Shown: one piece after another, positions 1-8,202 of the stretch | How the letters are laid out: every line of letters begins with the position of its first letter | Position numbering within the stretch: the stretch's first letter is position 1 | Source of the DNA: a virus | Strand: one strand, 5' to 3' | Length of the DNA stretch: 37,541 nucleotides | Virus record (IMG/VR): IMGVR_UViG_3300042691_019974 | Coordinates: 1 to 37,541 of that record | The notes under the pieces: model-generated | Told to the model about the DNA's origin: nothing | Database searches by the model: none | The model's input: only the letters and a program-made list of their open reading frames with translations | Program-made: the position numbers and the translations under genes

Positions 1-41
1 AGGATTTATATGGGAGACTGCAAATCAAGGATCCAACATAA
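1..41 (+). CDS. 3' end of an upstream gene (possibly portal protein)
   Basis: An open frame enters from the left edge and ends at TAA 39-41. The visible C-terminus is DLYGRLQIKDPT. The next gene starts 5 nt later, the tight spacing used elsewhere in this cluster. In T4 the gene upstream of the core proteins and gp21 is the portal gp20, so portal is a guess from position only; twelve residues cannot identify a family. The frame of the next gene is also open up to the window edge, so this call rests on the plausible C-terminus and spacing. Confidence 0.4.
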   Translation, partial: DLYGRLQIKDPT

Positions 42-46
42 AACCT

Positions 47-2368
47 ATGGATTTTTTAGGCAGTTTTAAAAGATTAACAGAAGCTGCTACTAAAAAACAA
101 AAGCTAAAAGGAGGAAAAGGCGATAAACTTACTCCCGATCAAGTAAATTATTTTGAGTTTACTAAAGGTTGGAAGCATGAGTTGGAACATACTGACGATA
201 TAGATAAAGCTAAAGAAATCGCTTTAGACCATCTTTCTGAAGATCCTATGTATTATACTAGGCTTCAAATGGTTGAATTTGAAAAAAAGAAAAAAGAAAG
301 ATCTGATTTGCCTATTGACATAAGCAATAAAAAAGCTTCTGTAAAGGATGAAAAGAATCAGATGACTCCTGTAAAGAAGCAAAAAAAAGAAAAATCTAAT
401 GTTTCTGACTCCGGAAAGCAAGAAAAAGCCCGCAGTAAAAACGCAGGGGTTAAAAAAATGAAAGGCGGTTCCGGAGAGATGAAGTCTTTAAAAGAAGCGG
501 TAGAGGTGGACCCAGAGCAGAAAGCTGTTTTGGCTAAAGCAGCTGCGGATGAACGCAGGGCTGAGCAGATAAAAAAATCCCAAATGGGAGAGTTAGAGTA
601 TGAAATGCAAAAAAGTAAACAAGGCTCAGATAAAAACTCTGCTCAAAAAGACGATGAAAAAGGAGAGTTTAAATTAAGTAAGGAAGGGGAAAAAGAAAGA
701 GTAATAAATATAACTTATAAGCAATACTCTACTTTAATAGATAGAAATAAATCGGAAAAAGAAGGAAATAAATTGTTTACTAGTATATCTCCTATAGATG
801 GTATTGCAAAAAAAATTGTAGATAAATACGAACAATTAAAAAAAGAAACAGAAAAATCTGAAAAAGAACCTAAAGAAGAAAAAGATGCTTACGAAATTAA
901 TTTTAAAGATGGCGGTAAATCTGCTATAGCATATCTTACAGATAAAGAGGCTCGTTCAAGAAGCGAAAACCCTAGTAAGTACGAAATTTCTTCTATAAAA
1001 AAAGTAAGAGGCGCAGGCTCTGAGACCAAAAAAGAAAAAAGCGAAGATCCTGATACTCAAAATATTAATCTTAAGACTTATCCTTATTATGTATTCGATA
1101 AAGATAAACAAATTTTGATAGGTATAGCAGATAAAAGGGCAGGACTAAAATACGAATTACAAAACACAAGATTTAATAACAGATACTCTACCTTAAGCAA
1201 AGAACAGGCAGAAAGAAAAGCTGCTAAAGGAGATGCCGTATTTATATATAAGTACAAAAGTGTAGTAGATCCTACCCCGGAAGATAAGAATAATAATTAC
1301 GATCCTAAAAAATCATATCACGTTGTAAATACAAAGACAAAAGACGTAGTAGGTTCTTTTGATGATGGAGAGAAAGCTAAATCTCGGAGTAAAGAACTAA
1401 ATTCTAAAGATAAAACTTCAGACTACGAAGCTATATCTTCTAGAGCATTAGATGCTAGGGGATTTTTAAATAAAACAGCATCTGAGCCGGACGTTATTTC
1501 TTCAAAAAAAGAGATTGTTTTTAGTGTAGAAGACCCTAAGAATAAAAGTGGCGCAAATCAACAAGTTAGAGATACTATTGCTAGAGCTACTTTTAATAGT
1601 AAAAATAAAGAGCTCACTTTAGTAATGTCCGGAGGGTCTAATTTAGTATTTACTCCAGATGCTTCTGGGAATCCTGTAGGAGTGTACTTTCCAAAAGAAG
1701 GGGGAAAAAGAGATATAGCAAAAGATGATATAAAAGATCCGCTAAAAAGTATTTTAAAAAAATCATACCCTAAGCAAACTATGCTAGAAAAAGGGGCAGA
1801 CGTTGATTCTATGCTTGAAGATTATATCCGTCAAAGGATTAGAAAAGCTTTAAAAGAAGGAGACGAAGGACCTTTTATAGGTTCTAGCGGTCCTGAAGTT
1901 GTAAAAAAAAAGTTAACTGATTACCTGCAAAGGTATAGTCCTGATTGGAATACGGATCCTAGCCCTAAACAAAGAGCTATAGGAGCCGAATATCAAGGGA
2001 TTATTGCAAAGTTAGTAGCTGAATTAAATGATCAAGAGCCTGGGCTAGGCACTAATATCTACAAACAATACACCGGCAAAGTTCTTAGGAGTGATCAAGC
2101 AGATCAAGCTACCCCTCCTCCTCAAACTTTAGCATATGATCCTGCTAAGTTGGTAAGCAGAGGCGGAAGAATAGCTGAGAATGATGCTATGCCTTCTGAG
2201 GATGAAATCGTTAGAGATGCTAAAAGGTATAATGATCCTAAGTCTCAAGAATTTAAAGACGCGCTTAAAAATCTTCAGACGTTAATACAAGATTATGGAG
2301 ATAAAGGGAAGGATTTGCCTAAAAAAGTTTTAGATGCGTTAAGACAAATGAGCGATATAAATAAATAA
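47..2368 (+). CDS. DUF5661-like, lysine-rich putative prohead core/internal protein
   Basis: A 773-aa, highly charged protein rich in Lys, Glu, Asp and Ser. Residues about 29-75 carry a conserved block (TPDQV, KGWKHELEHT, AKEIALDHL, MYYTRL) that I recognise as DUF5661, a domain common in phage proteins of unknown function. The rest is low-complexity charged sequence with Lys-rich stretches at 105-145 and 265-345, and no membrane segment. It lies 3 nt before the prohead protease gene, where T4 has the small core proteins gp67 and gp68. L10-T11-E12/A13 matches the L/I-X-E cleavage rule of T4 gp21, so it may be a core or ejected internal protein processed during head maturation (inference). ATG 47 follows an upstream stop by 5 nt, but the frame stays open to base 2, so the start could lie outside the window. 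Confidence 0.6.
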   Translation: MDFLGSFKRLTEAATKKQKLKGGKGDKLTPDQVNYFEFTKGWKHELEHTDDIDKAKEIALDHLSEDPMYYTRLQMVEFEKKKKERSDLPIDISNKKASVKDEKNQMTPVKKQKKEKSNVSDSGKQEKARSKNAGVKKMKGGSGEMKSLKEAVEVDPEQKAVLAKAAADERRAEQIKKSQMGELEYEMQKSKQGSDKNSAQKDDEKGEFKLSKEGEKERVINITYKQYSTLIDRNKSEKEGNKLFTSISPIDGIAKKIVDKYEQLKKETEKSEKEPKEEKDAYEINFKDGGKSAIAYLTDKEARSRSENPSKYEISSIKKVRGAGSETKKEKSEDPDTQNINLKTYPYYVFDKDKQILIGIADKRAGLKYELQNTRFNNRYSTLSKEQAERKAAKGDAVFIYKYKSVVDPTPEDKNNNYDPKKSYHVVNTKTKDVVGSFDDGEKAKSRSKELNSKDKTSDYEAISSRALDARGFLNKTASEPDVISSKKEIVFSVEDPKNKSGANQQVRDTIARATFNSKNKELTLVMSGGSNLVFTPDASGNPVGVYFPKEGGKRDIAKDDIKDPLKSILKKSYPKQTMLEKGADVDSMLEDYIRQRIRKALKEGDEGPFIGSSGPEVVKKKLTDYLQRYSPDWNTDPSPKQRAIGAEYQGIIAKLVAELNDQEPGLGTNIYKQYTGKVLRSDQADQATPPPQTLAYDPAKLVSRGGRIAENDAMPSEDEIVRDAKRYNDPKSQEFKDALKNLQTLIQDYGDKGKDLPKKVLDALRQMSDINK

Positions 2369-2371
2369 AAA

Positions 2372-2986
2372 ATGAAATTATTAGAATACTATCCTTTAAC
2401 TCTAAGACAGTCTCTGCTAGAATCTATGCAGCCGGGAAGGCCTATGATCATTCCTCAAGTAGTTCTTCAAAGGGCTAACTCTAAAAATAGGAACGGAAGG
2501 ATATATCCTATGGAAGTTTTAAGAAGAGAAATAGATAAATACATAGAAACTTTCGTAGATCAGAATAGAGCATTAGGAGAATTAGACCATTCTCAAGAGA
2601 ACGTAGTAAATCTAAAAAATGTATCTCATAAAGTCAATAAGATTTATTGGGATGGTAACGATGTATGCGGAGATGTTGAAATACTTGATGATCCTGAATT
2701 TCCTGCTGGCAGAATAGCTGCCGGATTACTTCGTAGAAAGATACCCGTAGGTATCAGCTCCAGAGGTATGGGCAGCGTATCAGAAGGTAAAGACGGTACA
2801 TCCATGGTTAATGATGATTTTAATTTATTGACTTTTGATCTTGTATCTTTTGAGAGTACTCAAGGATCAAATATGATGATAAAAGAAGGAACAGAGATGT
2901 TAATCGCTAATCCTTACAAAAGAGTTGATGATATTATAAGGGAGCTTATATGCAATAATGCAGGCTATTGCCCTTGTGATATATAA
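2372..2986 (+). CDS. 21: Prohead core protease, T4 gp21-like
   Basis: A 204-aa serine protease that would cleave the scaffold, the capsid-protein N-terminus and internal proteins during prohead maturation. The caudoviral prohead-protease signatures are visible: the NRNGRIYP block near residue 40, the His motif GELDH with H73, and the Ser motif GISSRGMGS with S129/S130, followed by FDLVSFES (155-162). Length is close to T4 gp21 (212 aa). The C-terminus carries an unusual cluster of three cysteines (ICNNAGYCPC). The gene starts 3 nt after the DUF5661-like gene, with an A-rich leader and no Shine-Dalgarno. It precedes scaffold and capsid as in T4 (21-22-23). The identification is strong; the exact catalytic Ser of the SS pair is not settled. 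Confidence 0.9.
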   Translation: MKLLEYYPLTLRQSLLESMQPGRPMIIPQVVLQRANSKNRNGRIYPMEVLRREIDKYIETFVDQNRALGELDHSQENVVNLKNVSHKVNKIYWDGNDVCGDVEILDDPEFPAGRIAAGLLRRKIPVGISSRGMGSVSEGKDGTSMVNDDFNLLTFDLVSFESTQGSNMMIKEGTEMLIANPYKRVDDIIRELICNNAGYCPCDI

Positions 2987-3035
2987 ATAACTACAAAAAT
3001 AGTTGTGTATATTAATTTTTTTTATTATCAGTTGC

Positions 3036-3045
3036 ATATTTATTA
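3036..3045 (+). promoter_or_regulatory. ATATTTAT element, putative late promoter of scaffold-capsid unit
   Basis: ATATTTATTA, with 112 nt to the scaffold start. This is the longest leader of the set and contains the hairpin at 3065-3085 and a Shine-Dalgarno. Confidence 0.5.
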
Positions 3046-3064
3046 TAGAATTACGCAACAAAAT

Positions 3065-3085
3065 ACTCTTTTTCTTATAAAGAGT
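3065..3085 (+). promoter_or_regulatory. Leader hairpin upstream of scaffold gene
   Basis: ACTCTTT (3065-3071) pairs with AAAGAGT (3079-3085) around a 7-nt loop. AACA 3057-3060 can extend it with TGTT 3086-3089 across a bulge. No T-run follows, so it is not a classical terminator. It could stabilise the 5' end of the scaffold-capsid mRNA or set its translation; both are inference. Confidence 0.35.
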
Positions 3086-3142
3086 TGTTCAATATAATCA
3101 GTATTACTCCTCTCTAATAGGCGTAAATCCAAAAAAAAATTT

Positions 3143-3148
3143 AAGGAG
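3143..3148 (+). promoter_or_regulatory. Strong Shine-Dalgarno of the scaffold gene
   Basis: AAGGAG with 9 nt to ATG 3158. It fixes this start and stands out, because the other starts in the window have A-rich leaders without a recognisable Shine-Dalgarno. Confidence 0.6.
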
Positions 3149-3157
3149 ACTAAAAAA

Positions 3158-4156
3158 ATGAAAACAGATTTGCTCAAAGAAGCAATCGCTGATGCGGATG
3201 CTATTAAACAATTGGCTATTGAGAACGCCAAGGCTTCGTTAAATGAATCTTTCGATTCTAAAATCAAATCCATGCTTGCTGCAAAACTTCAAGAAGAAGC
3301 AGACATGAAGGATGACGAGCTGGAAGAGACTTATGACGAAGCTTATGATGAAAAGGAAGAAAAAGACCCCATAGACGAAATGAAGCACAAAAAAGGTGAA
3401 GAAGAAGGCGAAGAAGAAGACACTGATGAGTCTTTTGACATTGAGGCTATTCTCGCTGAAATGGAAGATGGCGAAGGAGATGAAGATATGAAGGAAGCTC
3501 GTAAAAAAGCCTCTGCTGAAGACGACATGGATGACGAAGAAATGAAAGAGCCGGAAGCTCCTAAAGGCAAAAAAGCTCCTGCTGATGACGATGATGCCGC
3601 TCCTGCTGATGACGAAGAAGAAAGCGGAGAAGATCAAATGGAAGAAACCATCGATCTTGACGCTCTAATCGCTGAAATGATGGGAGAAGCCGAAGAAGAT
3701 GTGGACAACAAAGACGAGGCTTACAATGATGACGATACTATGGATGAAGGAGATTACATGGATGACAAAGATGATAAAGTAAAGGAAATGAAAGAAGAAC
3801 TTTACGAAATCAAGCGTCAAGCCAAGCAATTAGCTGCTAAAGTTAATGAAACCAACCTTATCAACGCTAAGCTTCTTTATCTGAACAAAGTTCTTCGTAA
3901 TCACACTCTTTCTGAGCAACAGAAGATTAAAGTTGTAGCTGCTTTTGACAAAGCTAACTCTGTTAAAGAAGCTAAAATTGTATACGAATCGTTAAATGAA
4001 GCTTTGAATATTAGAATTCAGAATAACAAGACCAGTCTGAAGGAATCTTTAGGCTTTGCATCTAAGGCTAGCGGTAATTCCACTAAGCGTGAAATTATCT
4101 CCGAGTCTTTTGCAGACAGAGAAAGGTGGCAAAAACTGGCAAACATTAGAAAATAA
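3158..4156 (+). CDS. 22: Prohead scaffold (core) protein, T4 gp22-like
   Basis: A 332-aa very acidic protein located between protease and capsid genes, the position of T4 gp22. It would form the inner core around which the capsid assembles and then be degraded by gp21. Layout: a helical N-terminus (1-55), a long Glu/Asp-rich low-complexity middle (about 55-210), and a helical C-terminal region (about 208-290, with NLINAKLLYLNKVL and EQQKIKVVAAFDKA) of the kind conserved in gp22 proteins. L/I-X-E sites for the protease are frequent, for example L6-K7-E8/A9, LNES near residue 30, and the two related motifs ILAEM and LIAEM. The start is fixed by the AAGGAG at 3143. The capsid gene follows after 27 nt with no terminator between, so the two are probably co-transcribed. 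Confidence 0.85.
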   Translation: MKTDLLKEAIADADAIKQLAIENAKASLNESFDSKIKSMLAAKLQEEADMKDDELEETYDEAYDEKEEKDPIDEMKHKKGEEEGEEEDTDESFDIEAILAEMEDGEGDEDMKEARKKASAEDDMDDEEMKEPEAPKGKKAPADDDDAAPADDEEESGEDQMEETIDLDALIAEMMGEAEEDVDNKDEAYNDDDTMDEGDYMDDKDDKVKEMKEELYEIKRQAKQLAAKVNETNLINAKLLYLNKVLRNHTLSEQQKIKVVAAFDKANSVKEAKIVYESLNEALNIRIQNNKTSLKESLGFASKASGNSTKREIISESFADRERWQKLANIRK

Positions 4157-4183
4157 CAACAAAAAACAAAAACAAGAATTAAA

Positions 4184-5827
4184 ATGAACGTACAATCTCT
4201 ATTAGAATCCTCTAATCCGTACGCTTCTATGATGACCGAGGCTCAACGCCTGGTTAAGAAGTGGGGAGCAACGGGACTTCTCGAAGGTAAAGACCTCGAA
4301 AAGACCACATACGGTAAAGAAAGGATGGCAATCATCCTTGAAAACCAAGCTAAGCAGCTTTTAGTTGAACAATCCCAAACCGGTACTGGCGGTACTTTTA
4401 CTGCTGGTCAAGGTGAGCAGTGGGCTGGTGTAGCTCTTCCGCTCGTTCGTAAGATCTTTGCTGAGATCTCTTCGAAAGAGTTCGTTAGCGTACAGCCTAT
4501 GACCCTCCCTGCTGGTCTGGTGTTCTTCCTTGAGTTCAAGTATGGTAACAACCAACCCGAAGGTATGGCCGCTGGTGCTCGTTTCGCAGCTGGAGACAGC
4601 ATGTACGGTACCACTAACGTTAAAAACGTAGATCCGACCGGTGGTCTTTATGGTGCTGGCCGCTTTGGCTACTCCATCAACGAAGCTTCTGCTACGACCA
4701 TTTTCCAAATCACGACTGCATCTTATGCTGACGTTAACTTCAACAGCCTGTATAGCGCTTCTGTAGCTGCTGACAAGATGCGTAAGTTTAGCGTAACTGC
4801 TTCTACGACTGCTCTGTCCGGTATGGATACGAATGGTGTTCGTGCTTTCGCTATCACTGGTAGTGGTTTCAACGAATCCAATACTTTTGCTGAGTTTGCT
4901 TCTTATAACAGTGCTACCAACGTACTTTCTTTCGTAGTAAGTGCTTCTGGTGGTGTAGCTACTAGCTCTAGCATCTCTGGTACGACTTATTTCCAAAAGC
5001 AACCTACCGATAACAATCGTGGTGACTTCGAAGATACTTCTACCCGTCCTCTGACTGGCTCTGCTGCTATCCCTGAAGTTAACGTAGAAATGCGTTCTGA
5101 GCCCGTAGTTGCTAAAACCAGGAGACTGAAAGCTAAGTGGACTCCTGAATTCAGCCAAGATCTGAATGCATACCAGTCTCTGGATGCTGAGGCTGAACTG
5201 ACCTCTACGCTTTCTGAGTATATCTCTCTGGAAATCGACCTGGAAATTATCGATATGCTTATCGAGAACTCCAACAGTACGGAATTCTGGTCTGCTCAGT
5301 CCAATGTGTTCTACAACAAAGGCCTCGGCACTTGGAGCACTCTTGCTGCTGGTTCCGGTGGTTACTACAACACACAAGGACAGTGGTTCGCAACCCTGGG
5401 TACTAAGATCCAAAGCGTTGCTCGTACCATTCACAAGAAGACTCTCCGTGGTCAAGCTAACGTACTCATGTGCGGACCTTCCGTAGCAACGATCATCGAA
5501 TCTATCCCCGGCTATGCCGCTGATACCGATGGTAGCAAAGAAGAGTTTGCAATGGGCTCTCATAAGGCTGGTCAACTGAATAGCCGTTACAAAGTGTATG
5601 TTAACCCATACATGAATGAGAACATCATTCTGATGGCTTACAAAGGTAGCCAATTCCTTGAGACTGGCGCTGCCTTCTGCCCTTATATTCCTCTGATCAT
5701 GACTCCTTTGTTGTATGATCCCGAGACATTCACTCCCCGTAAGGGCCTGATGACTCGTTACGCCAAGAAGATTCTACGTCCTGAATTCTTCGGTACTGTA
5801 GAAGTAGCGGATCTCGATAAAGTATAA
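4184..5827 (+). CDS. 23: Major capsid protein, T4 gp23-like
   Basis: A 547-aa shell protein of the HK97-fold gp23 family; T4 gp23 is 521 aa. The N-terminal propeptide carries KKWGATGLLEG and IILENQAKQL, which line up in order with the T4 pro-region. L60-V61-E62/Q63 is a good candidate for the gp21 cut, close to E65 of T4. The mature part opens with a Gly-rich stretch and then FVSVQPM, equivalent to the GVQPM region of T4. The C-terminus includes YVNPYMNENIILMAYKGSQF and a run near the end (RYAKKILRPEFFG) typical of the family. Codon use is shifted to C-ending and CTG/CGT codons compared with neighbours, which suggests selection for very high expression. The leader is A-rich without a Shine-Dalgarno, and a strong terminator follows. 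Confidence 0.93.
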   Translation: MNVQSLLESSNPYASMMTEAQRLVKKWGATGLLEGKDLEKTTYGKERMAIILENQAKQLLVEQSQTGTGGTFTAGQGEQWAGVALPLVRKIFAEISSKEFVSVQPMTLPAGLVFFLEFKYGNNQPEGMAAGARFAAGDSMYGTTNVKNVDPTGGLYGAGRFGYSINEASATTIFQITTASYADVNFNSLYSASVAADKMRKFSVTASTTALSGMDTNGVRAFAITGSGFNESNTFAEFASYNSATNVLSFVVSASGGVATSSSISGTTYFQKQPTDNNRGDFEDTSTRPLTGSAAIPEVNVEMRSEPVVAKTRRLKAKWTPEFSQDLNAYQSLDAEAELTSTLSEYISLEIDLEIIDMLIENSNSTEFWSAQSNVFYNKGLGTWSTLAAGSGGYYNTQGQWFATLGTKIQSVARTIHKKTLRGQANVLMCGPSVATIIESIPGYAADTDGSKEEFAMGSHKAGQLNSRYKVYVNPYMNENIILMAYKGSQFLETGAAFCPYIPLIMTPLLYDPETFTPRKGLMTRYAKKILRPEFFGTVEVADLDKV

Positions 5828-5852
5828 GTTAGGTGTAGGTCAAATATAAATT

Positions 5853-5878
5853 AGCCGGGACTTGTTCCCGGCTTTTTT
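5853..5878 (+). terminator. Rho-independent terminator after capsid gene
   Basis: An 8-bp GC-rich stem, AGCCGGGA (5853-5860) with TCCCGGCT (5866-5873), has a 5-nt loop followed by a T-run to 5878. It lies 26 nt after the capsid stop codon. Confidence 0.92.
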
Positions 5879-5909
5879 ATTTAATAACACAGTCAGTTAA
5901 ATCTGTAAG

Positions 5910-5919
5910 ATATTTATAT
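5910..5919 (+). promoter_or_regulatory. ATATTTATAT element, putative promoter of phoH unit
   Basis: ATATTTATAT preceded by G and followed by C. It begins 32 nt after the capsid terminator and ends 13 nt before the phoH ATG. Confidence 0.55.
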
Positions 5920-5932
5920 CAAACTCTTATGT

Positions 5933-6601
5933 ATGATTGATGGATCTGATGGTAAAAGAAAACCGAAAAACCCGATTAAGTTTTTAGTACAGTTAAACGA
6001 AGAACAGAAACAAGCAAAACAAACAATTTTAGACAATAAAGTAACGGTAATAAAAGGACAAGCCGGATCAGGAAAATCATTAGTTGCAGCACAAGTAGCC
6101 TTAGATTTATTATTTAAAAAAGAAGTAGAAAAGATTATACTTTCTAGGCCAGCTGTAAATGCCGGAGAAGAGATAGGGTTTATGCCAGGGGATAAAGATG
6201 CTAAATTAGCGCCTTACACTGCGGCCATATACGATAACATGTACCGGCTCTATAACAAAGAAAAGATAGATAAAGAGATTATAGAAGGGAATATAGAAGT
6301 CATTCCTGTTGGATTTGCTAGGGGCCGAAACTTTAGTAATGCTTGCGTAGTAATAGATGAGGGACAGAACGTAACTTCTAAGCAAATGGAGCTACTTCTA
6401 GGTAGAATTTGCGTAGGTACTAAGATGATCATTTGCGGAGATACTTCTCAAATAGATTTAAAAAATCCTAAAGATTCCGGATTTAATTTTTTATGCGTGA
6501 ACTTTAATAATGTTCCAGGATTCAAAGTTGTTACTCTCAAAACTAACCATAGAGATCCTATAGTAGAGGAGATTCTCAAAATATATCATGACTTTATGTA
6601 A
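5933..6601 (+). CDS. phoH: PhoH-like P-loop ATPase
   Basis: A 222-aa ATPase with the PhoH signature set: Walker A GQAGSGKS (42-49), SRPAVNAGEEIGFMPGD (71-87), Walker B VVIDEGQN (139-146) and sensor motif GDTSQID (169-175), ending with a TNHRDPIVEEIL block. PhoH proteins are helicase-like ATPases linked to RNA metabolism; their role in phages is unsettled although the gene is common in marine T4-like phages. It has its own putative promoter after the capsid terminator and leads into the neck genes. ATG 5933 was chosen because the nearby ATG at 5929 stops after three codons. The family call is firm; the function in this phage is not known. Confidence 0.93.
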   Translation: MIDGSDGKRKPKNPIKFLVQLNEEQKQAKQTILDNKVTVIKGQAGSGKSLVAAQVALDLLFKKEVEKIILSRPAVNAGEEIGFMPGDKDAKLAPYTAAIYDNMYRLYNKEKIDKEIIEGNIEVIPVGFARGRNFSNACVVIDEGQNVTSKQMELLLGRICVGTKMIICGDTSQIDLKNPKDSGFNFLCVNFNNVPGFKVVTLKTNHRDPIVEEILKIYHDFM

Positions 6602-6606
6602 GTTAG

Positions 6607-6616
6607 ATATTTATAT
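6607..6616 (+). promoter_or_regulatory. ATATTTATAT element, putative promoter of neck genes
   Basis: ATATTTATAT preceded by G, 5 nt after the phoH stop codon and 16 nt before the next ATG. Confidence 0.5.
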
Positions 6617-6632
6617 TTAGTAAAATACTATA

Positions 6633-7799
6633 ATGGCAGGCCAAGTAGAAGTACCTTATTATGACGCTAGTGTCGCTTTATTGCCAGTATCCGGTAATAC
6701 TCCCTTCGGATATTATGATACTGATCCTATTTTTGTTAGCGATGCTCAAAAATTCGTGCGATTTGCAGCAAGAAGATTAGGATATCCCATAATGGAGATA
6801 GAGTTGCAGGACATTAACTTCTATGCTGCCTTAGAGGATGCTGTAACTGTGTATGGTAAAGAGCTATACGAATACAAAATAAGAGAAAATTACTTAAGTA
6901 TTGAAGGAAATACGACCGGAAGTACTTTAAATAATACTCTTATACAGCCTAGCTTCGGCAATATTATTCGAATAGCAAAAGATTATGGATCTGAGGTAGG
7001 TAGTGGAGGGAACGTTCCTTATTATACCGGATCTATAAACATGCTTGCCAATCAACAAAATTATGACTTAGATGCTTGGGCCAGTCAATCTCTTAATTTA
7101 GCAGCAGGAGACCGAATAGAGGTTAAAAGGATCTTTTATGAGGCTCCTCCTGCTATTATTAGATATTTTGATCCATATGCTGGTACGGGTACAGGCCTAC
7201 AATCCTTAATGGAAACTTTTGGATTTGGTCAATTTTCTCCCGGTATCAACTTTATGTTGATGCCTGTGTACTTTGATGTATTAAAAATACAGGCTATAGA
7301 ATTTAATGATCAAATTAGAAAGTCCGCTTATAGTTTTGAGCTAGTAAATAACAAGTTAAGGATATTACCTATCCCTACTTTTGATAGGCCTTTGTTTTTT
7401 ACTTATATAAAAATATCAGAAAGAGACTCTGTTAGTAAAAATAGTAGTCAAAATTTAGTTACTAATATAAGTAATGTTCCCTTCCTTAATCCGGTATATT
7501 CTCAAATTAATGCTGTATTTAGAAAGTGGATTTTTGATTATGCTATGTCTATAGTAAAAGAGACTTTAGGAAATATCAGGGCTACCTATCAAAGCATCCC
7601 TATCCCAGGCTCAGAAACTACTCTTAATGGCCAGACTTTAATAGACCAAGCTAATAACGAAAAGCAGACTTTAATAGAACAACTTAGAGGTACTTTGGAC
7701 GATACCTCTCGTCAAAAACAAATGGAGAAAAGAGCCATGGAAGCTGAGCAGCTGAAGCTTACGTTAAATAATTTCCCAATGCCTATATACATACTGTAA
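6633..7799 (+). CDS. 13: Neck / head-completion protein, T4 gp13-like
   Basis: A 388-aa protein that I place in the gp13 neck-protein group. This rests on an N-terminal helical region typical of head-tail adaptors (FVRFAARRLGYPIMEIEL, then YAALEDAVTVYGKELYEYKI, about residues 34-90) and on its place at the head of a 13-14-15 series. Such proteins bind the portal after packaging and seal the head for tail joining. The middle contains aromatic-rich segments (YFDPYAGTG, FGFGQFSPG). The C-terminus is a charged helix (about 320-375, EKQTLIEQLRGTLDDTSRQK) that looks suited to oligomer contacts. It is longer than T4 gp13 (309 aa). The stop overlaps the next start (TAATG at 7797). The assignment leans on motif memory plus gene order. 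Confidence 0.75.
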   Translation: MAGQVEVPYYDASVALLPVSGNTPFGYYDTDPIFVSDAQKFVRFAARRLGYPIMEIELQDINFYAALEDAVTVYGKELYEYKIRENYLSIEGNTTGSTLNNTLIQPSFGNIIRIAKDYGSEVGSGGNVPYYTGSINMLANQQNYDLDAWASQSLNLAAGDRIEVKRIFYEAPPAIIRYFDPYAGTGTGLQSLMETFGFGQFSPGINFMLMPVYFDVLKIQAIEFNDQIRKSAYSFELVNNKLRILPIPTFDRPLFFTYIKISERDSVSKNSSQNLVTNISNVPFLNPVYSQINAVFRKWIFDYAMSIVKETLGNIRATYQSIPIPGSETTLNGQTLIDQANNEKQTLIEQLRGTLDDTSRQKQMEKRAMEAEQLKLTLNNFPMPIYIL

Positions 7800-8197
7800 T
7801 GACAAAGCTTTTAGACATACTATTAGAGGATAGATATAAAAAATATAAAAAAAAGGAAACTATAAAAAAGACCTATCACACCTATGCGTGTGATTTTGTA
7901 ATAAAATTCCTAAAAAGAGTTAATAGAACTCAGGCTACTGAAAGGATAAGAGGTATAAAAACGGTAACAATCGTCCAAACTTTGACGGATCTTAATCTAG
8001 AAAAGTTCAATACGACCTCTGTTGAGTATGATTTTGAATTAGTTAGGGTCAAATTTGTGACGAATAGAGACCCTAATACTCACATGAAATTCATTCAAAA
8101 AGCATTAATAAAGTCAGATCCTGAGAATGGTATTGATAATATTATTGGTATAGTAGGCGCTAGTCCTAGAATAGATACGCTAAAAAAAGTAGATTAA
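7799..8197 (+). CDS. Small structural-cluster protein, possible ACT/ferredoxin-like fold
   Basis: A 132-aa basic protein between the gp13-like and gp14-like genes, translationally coupled to the former through TAATG. The first 50 residues are Lys-rich (KYKKKETIKK). The remainder alternates beta and alpha patterns around IRGIKTVTIVQ and EYDFELVRVKFV, the kind of beta-alpha-beta spacing seen in small phage proteins that regulate or cap neck assembly. I do not recognise a named family and T4 has no gene in this slot. Conserved packing with neck genes suggests a neck or connector accessory role; this is inference only. Confidence 0.6.
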   Translation: MTKLLDILLEDRYKKYKKKETIKKTYHTYACDFVIKFLKRVNRTQATERIRGIKTVTIVQTLTDLNLEKFNTTSVEYDFELVRVKFVTNRDPNTHMKFIQKALIKSDPENGIDNIIGIVGASPRIDTLKKVD

Positions 8198-8202
8198 AAG
8201 AA

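Noticed and set aside
2987-3030. Terminator after the protease gene (AACTA/TAGTT with a later T-run)
   Set aside because: The 5-bp AT-only stem is too weak and the T-run lies about 14 nt away from it.
3239-5653. Long open frames on the minus strand opposite scaffold and capsid genes (e.g. 4361-5653)
   Set aside because: They lie antisense to firmly identified genes, have skewed composition (Phe/Ser-rich opposite the acidic scaffold) and no recognisable motif, so they are shadows.
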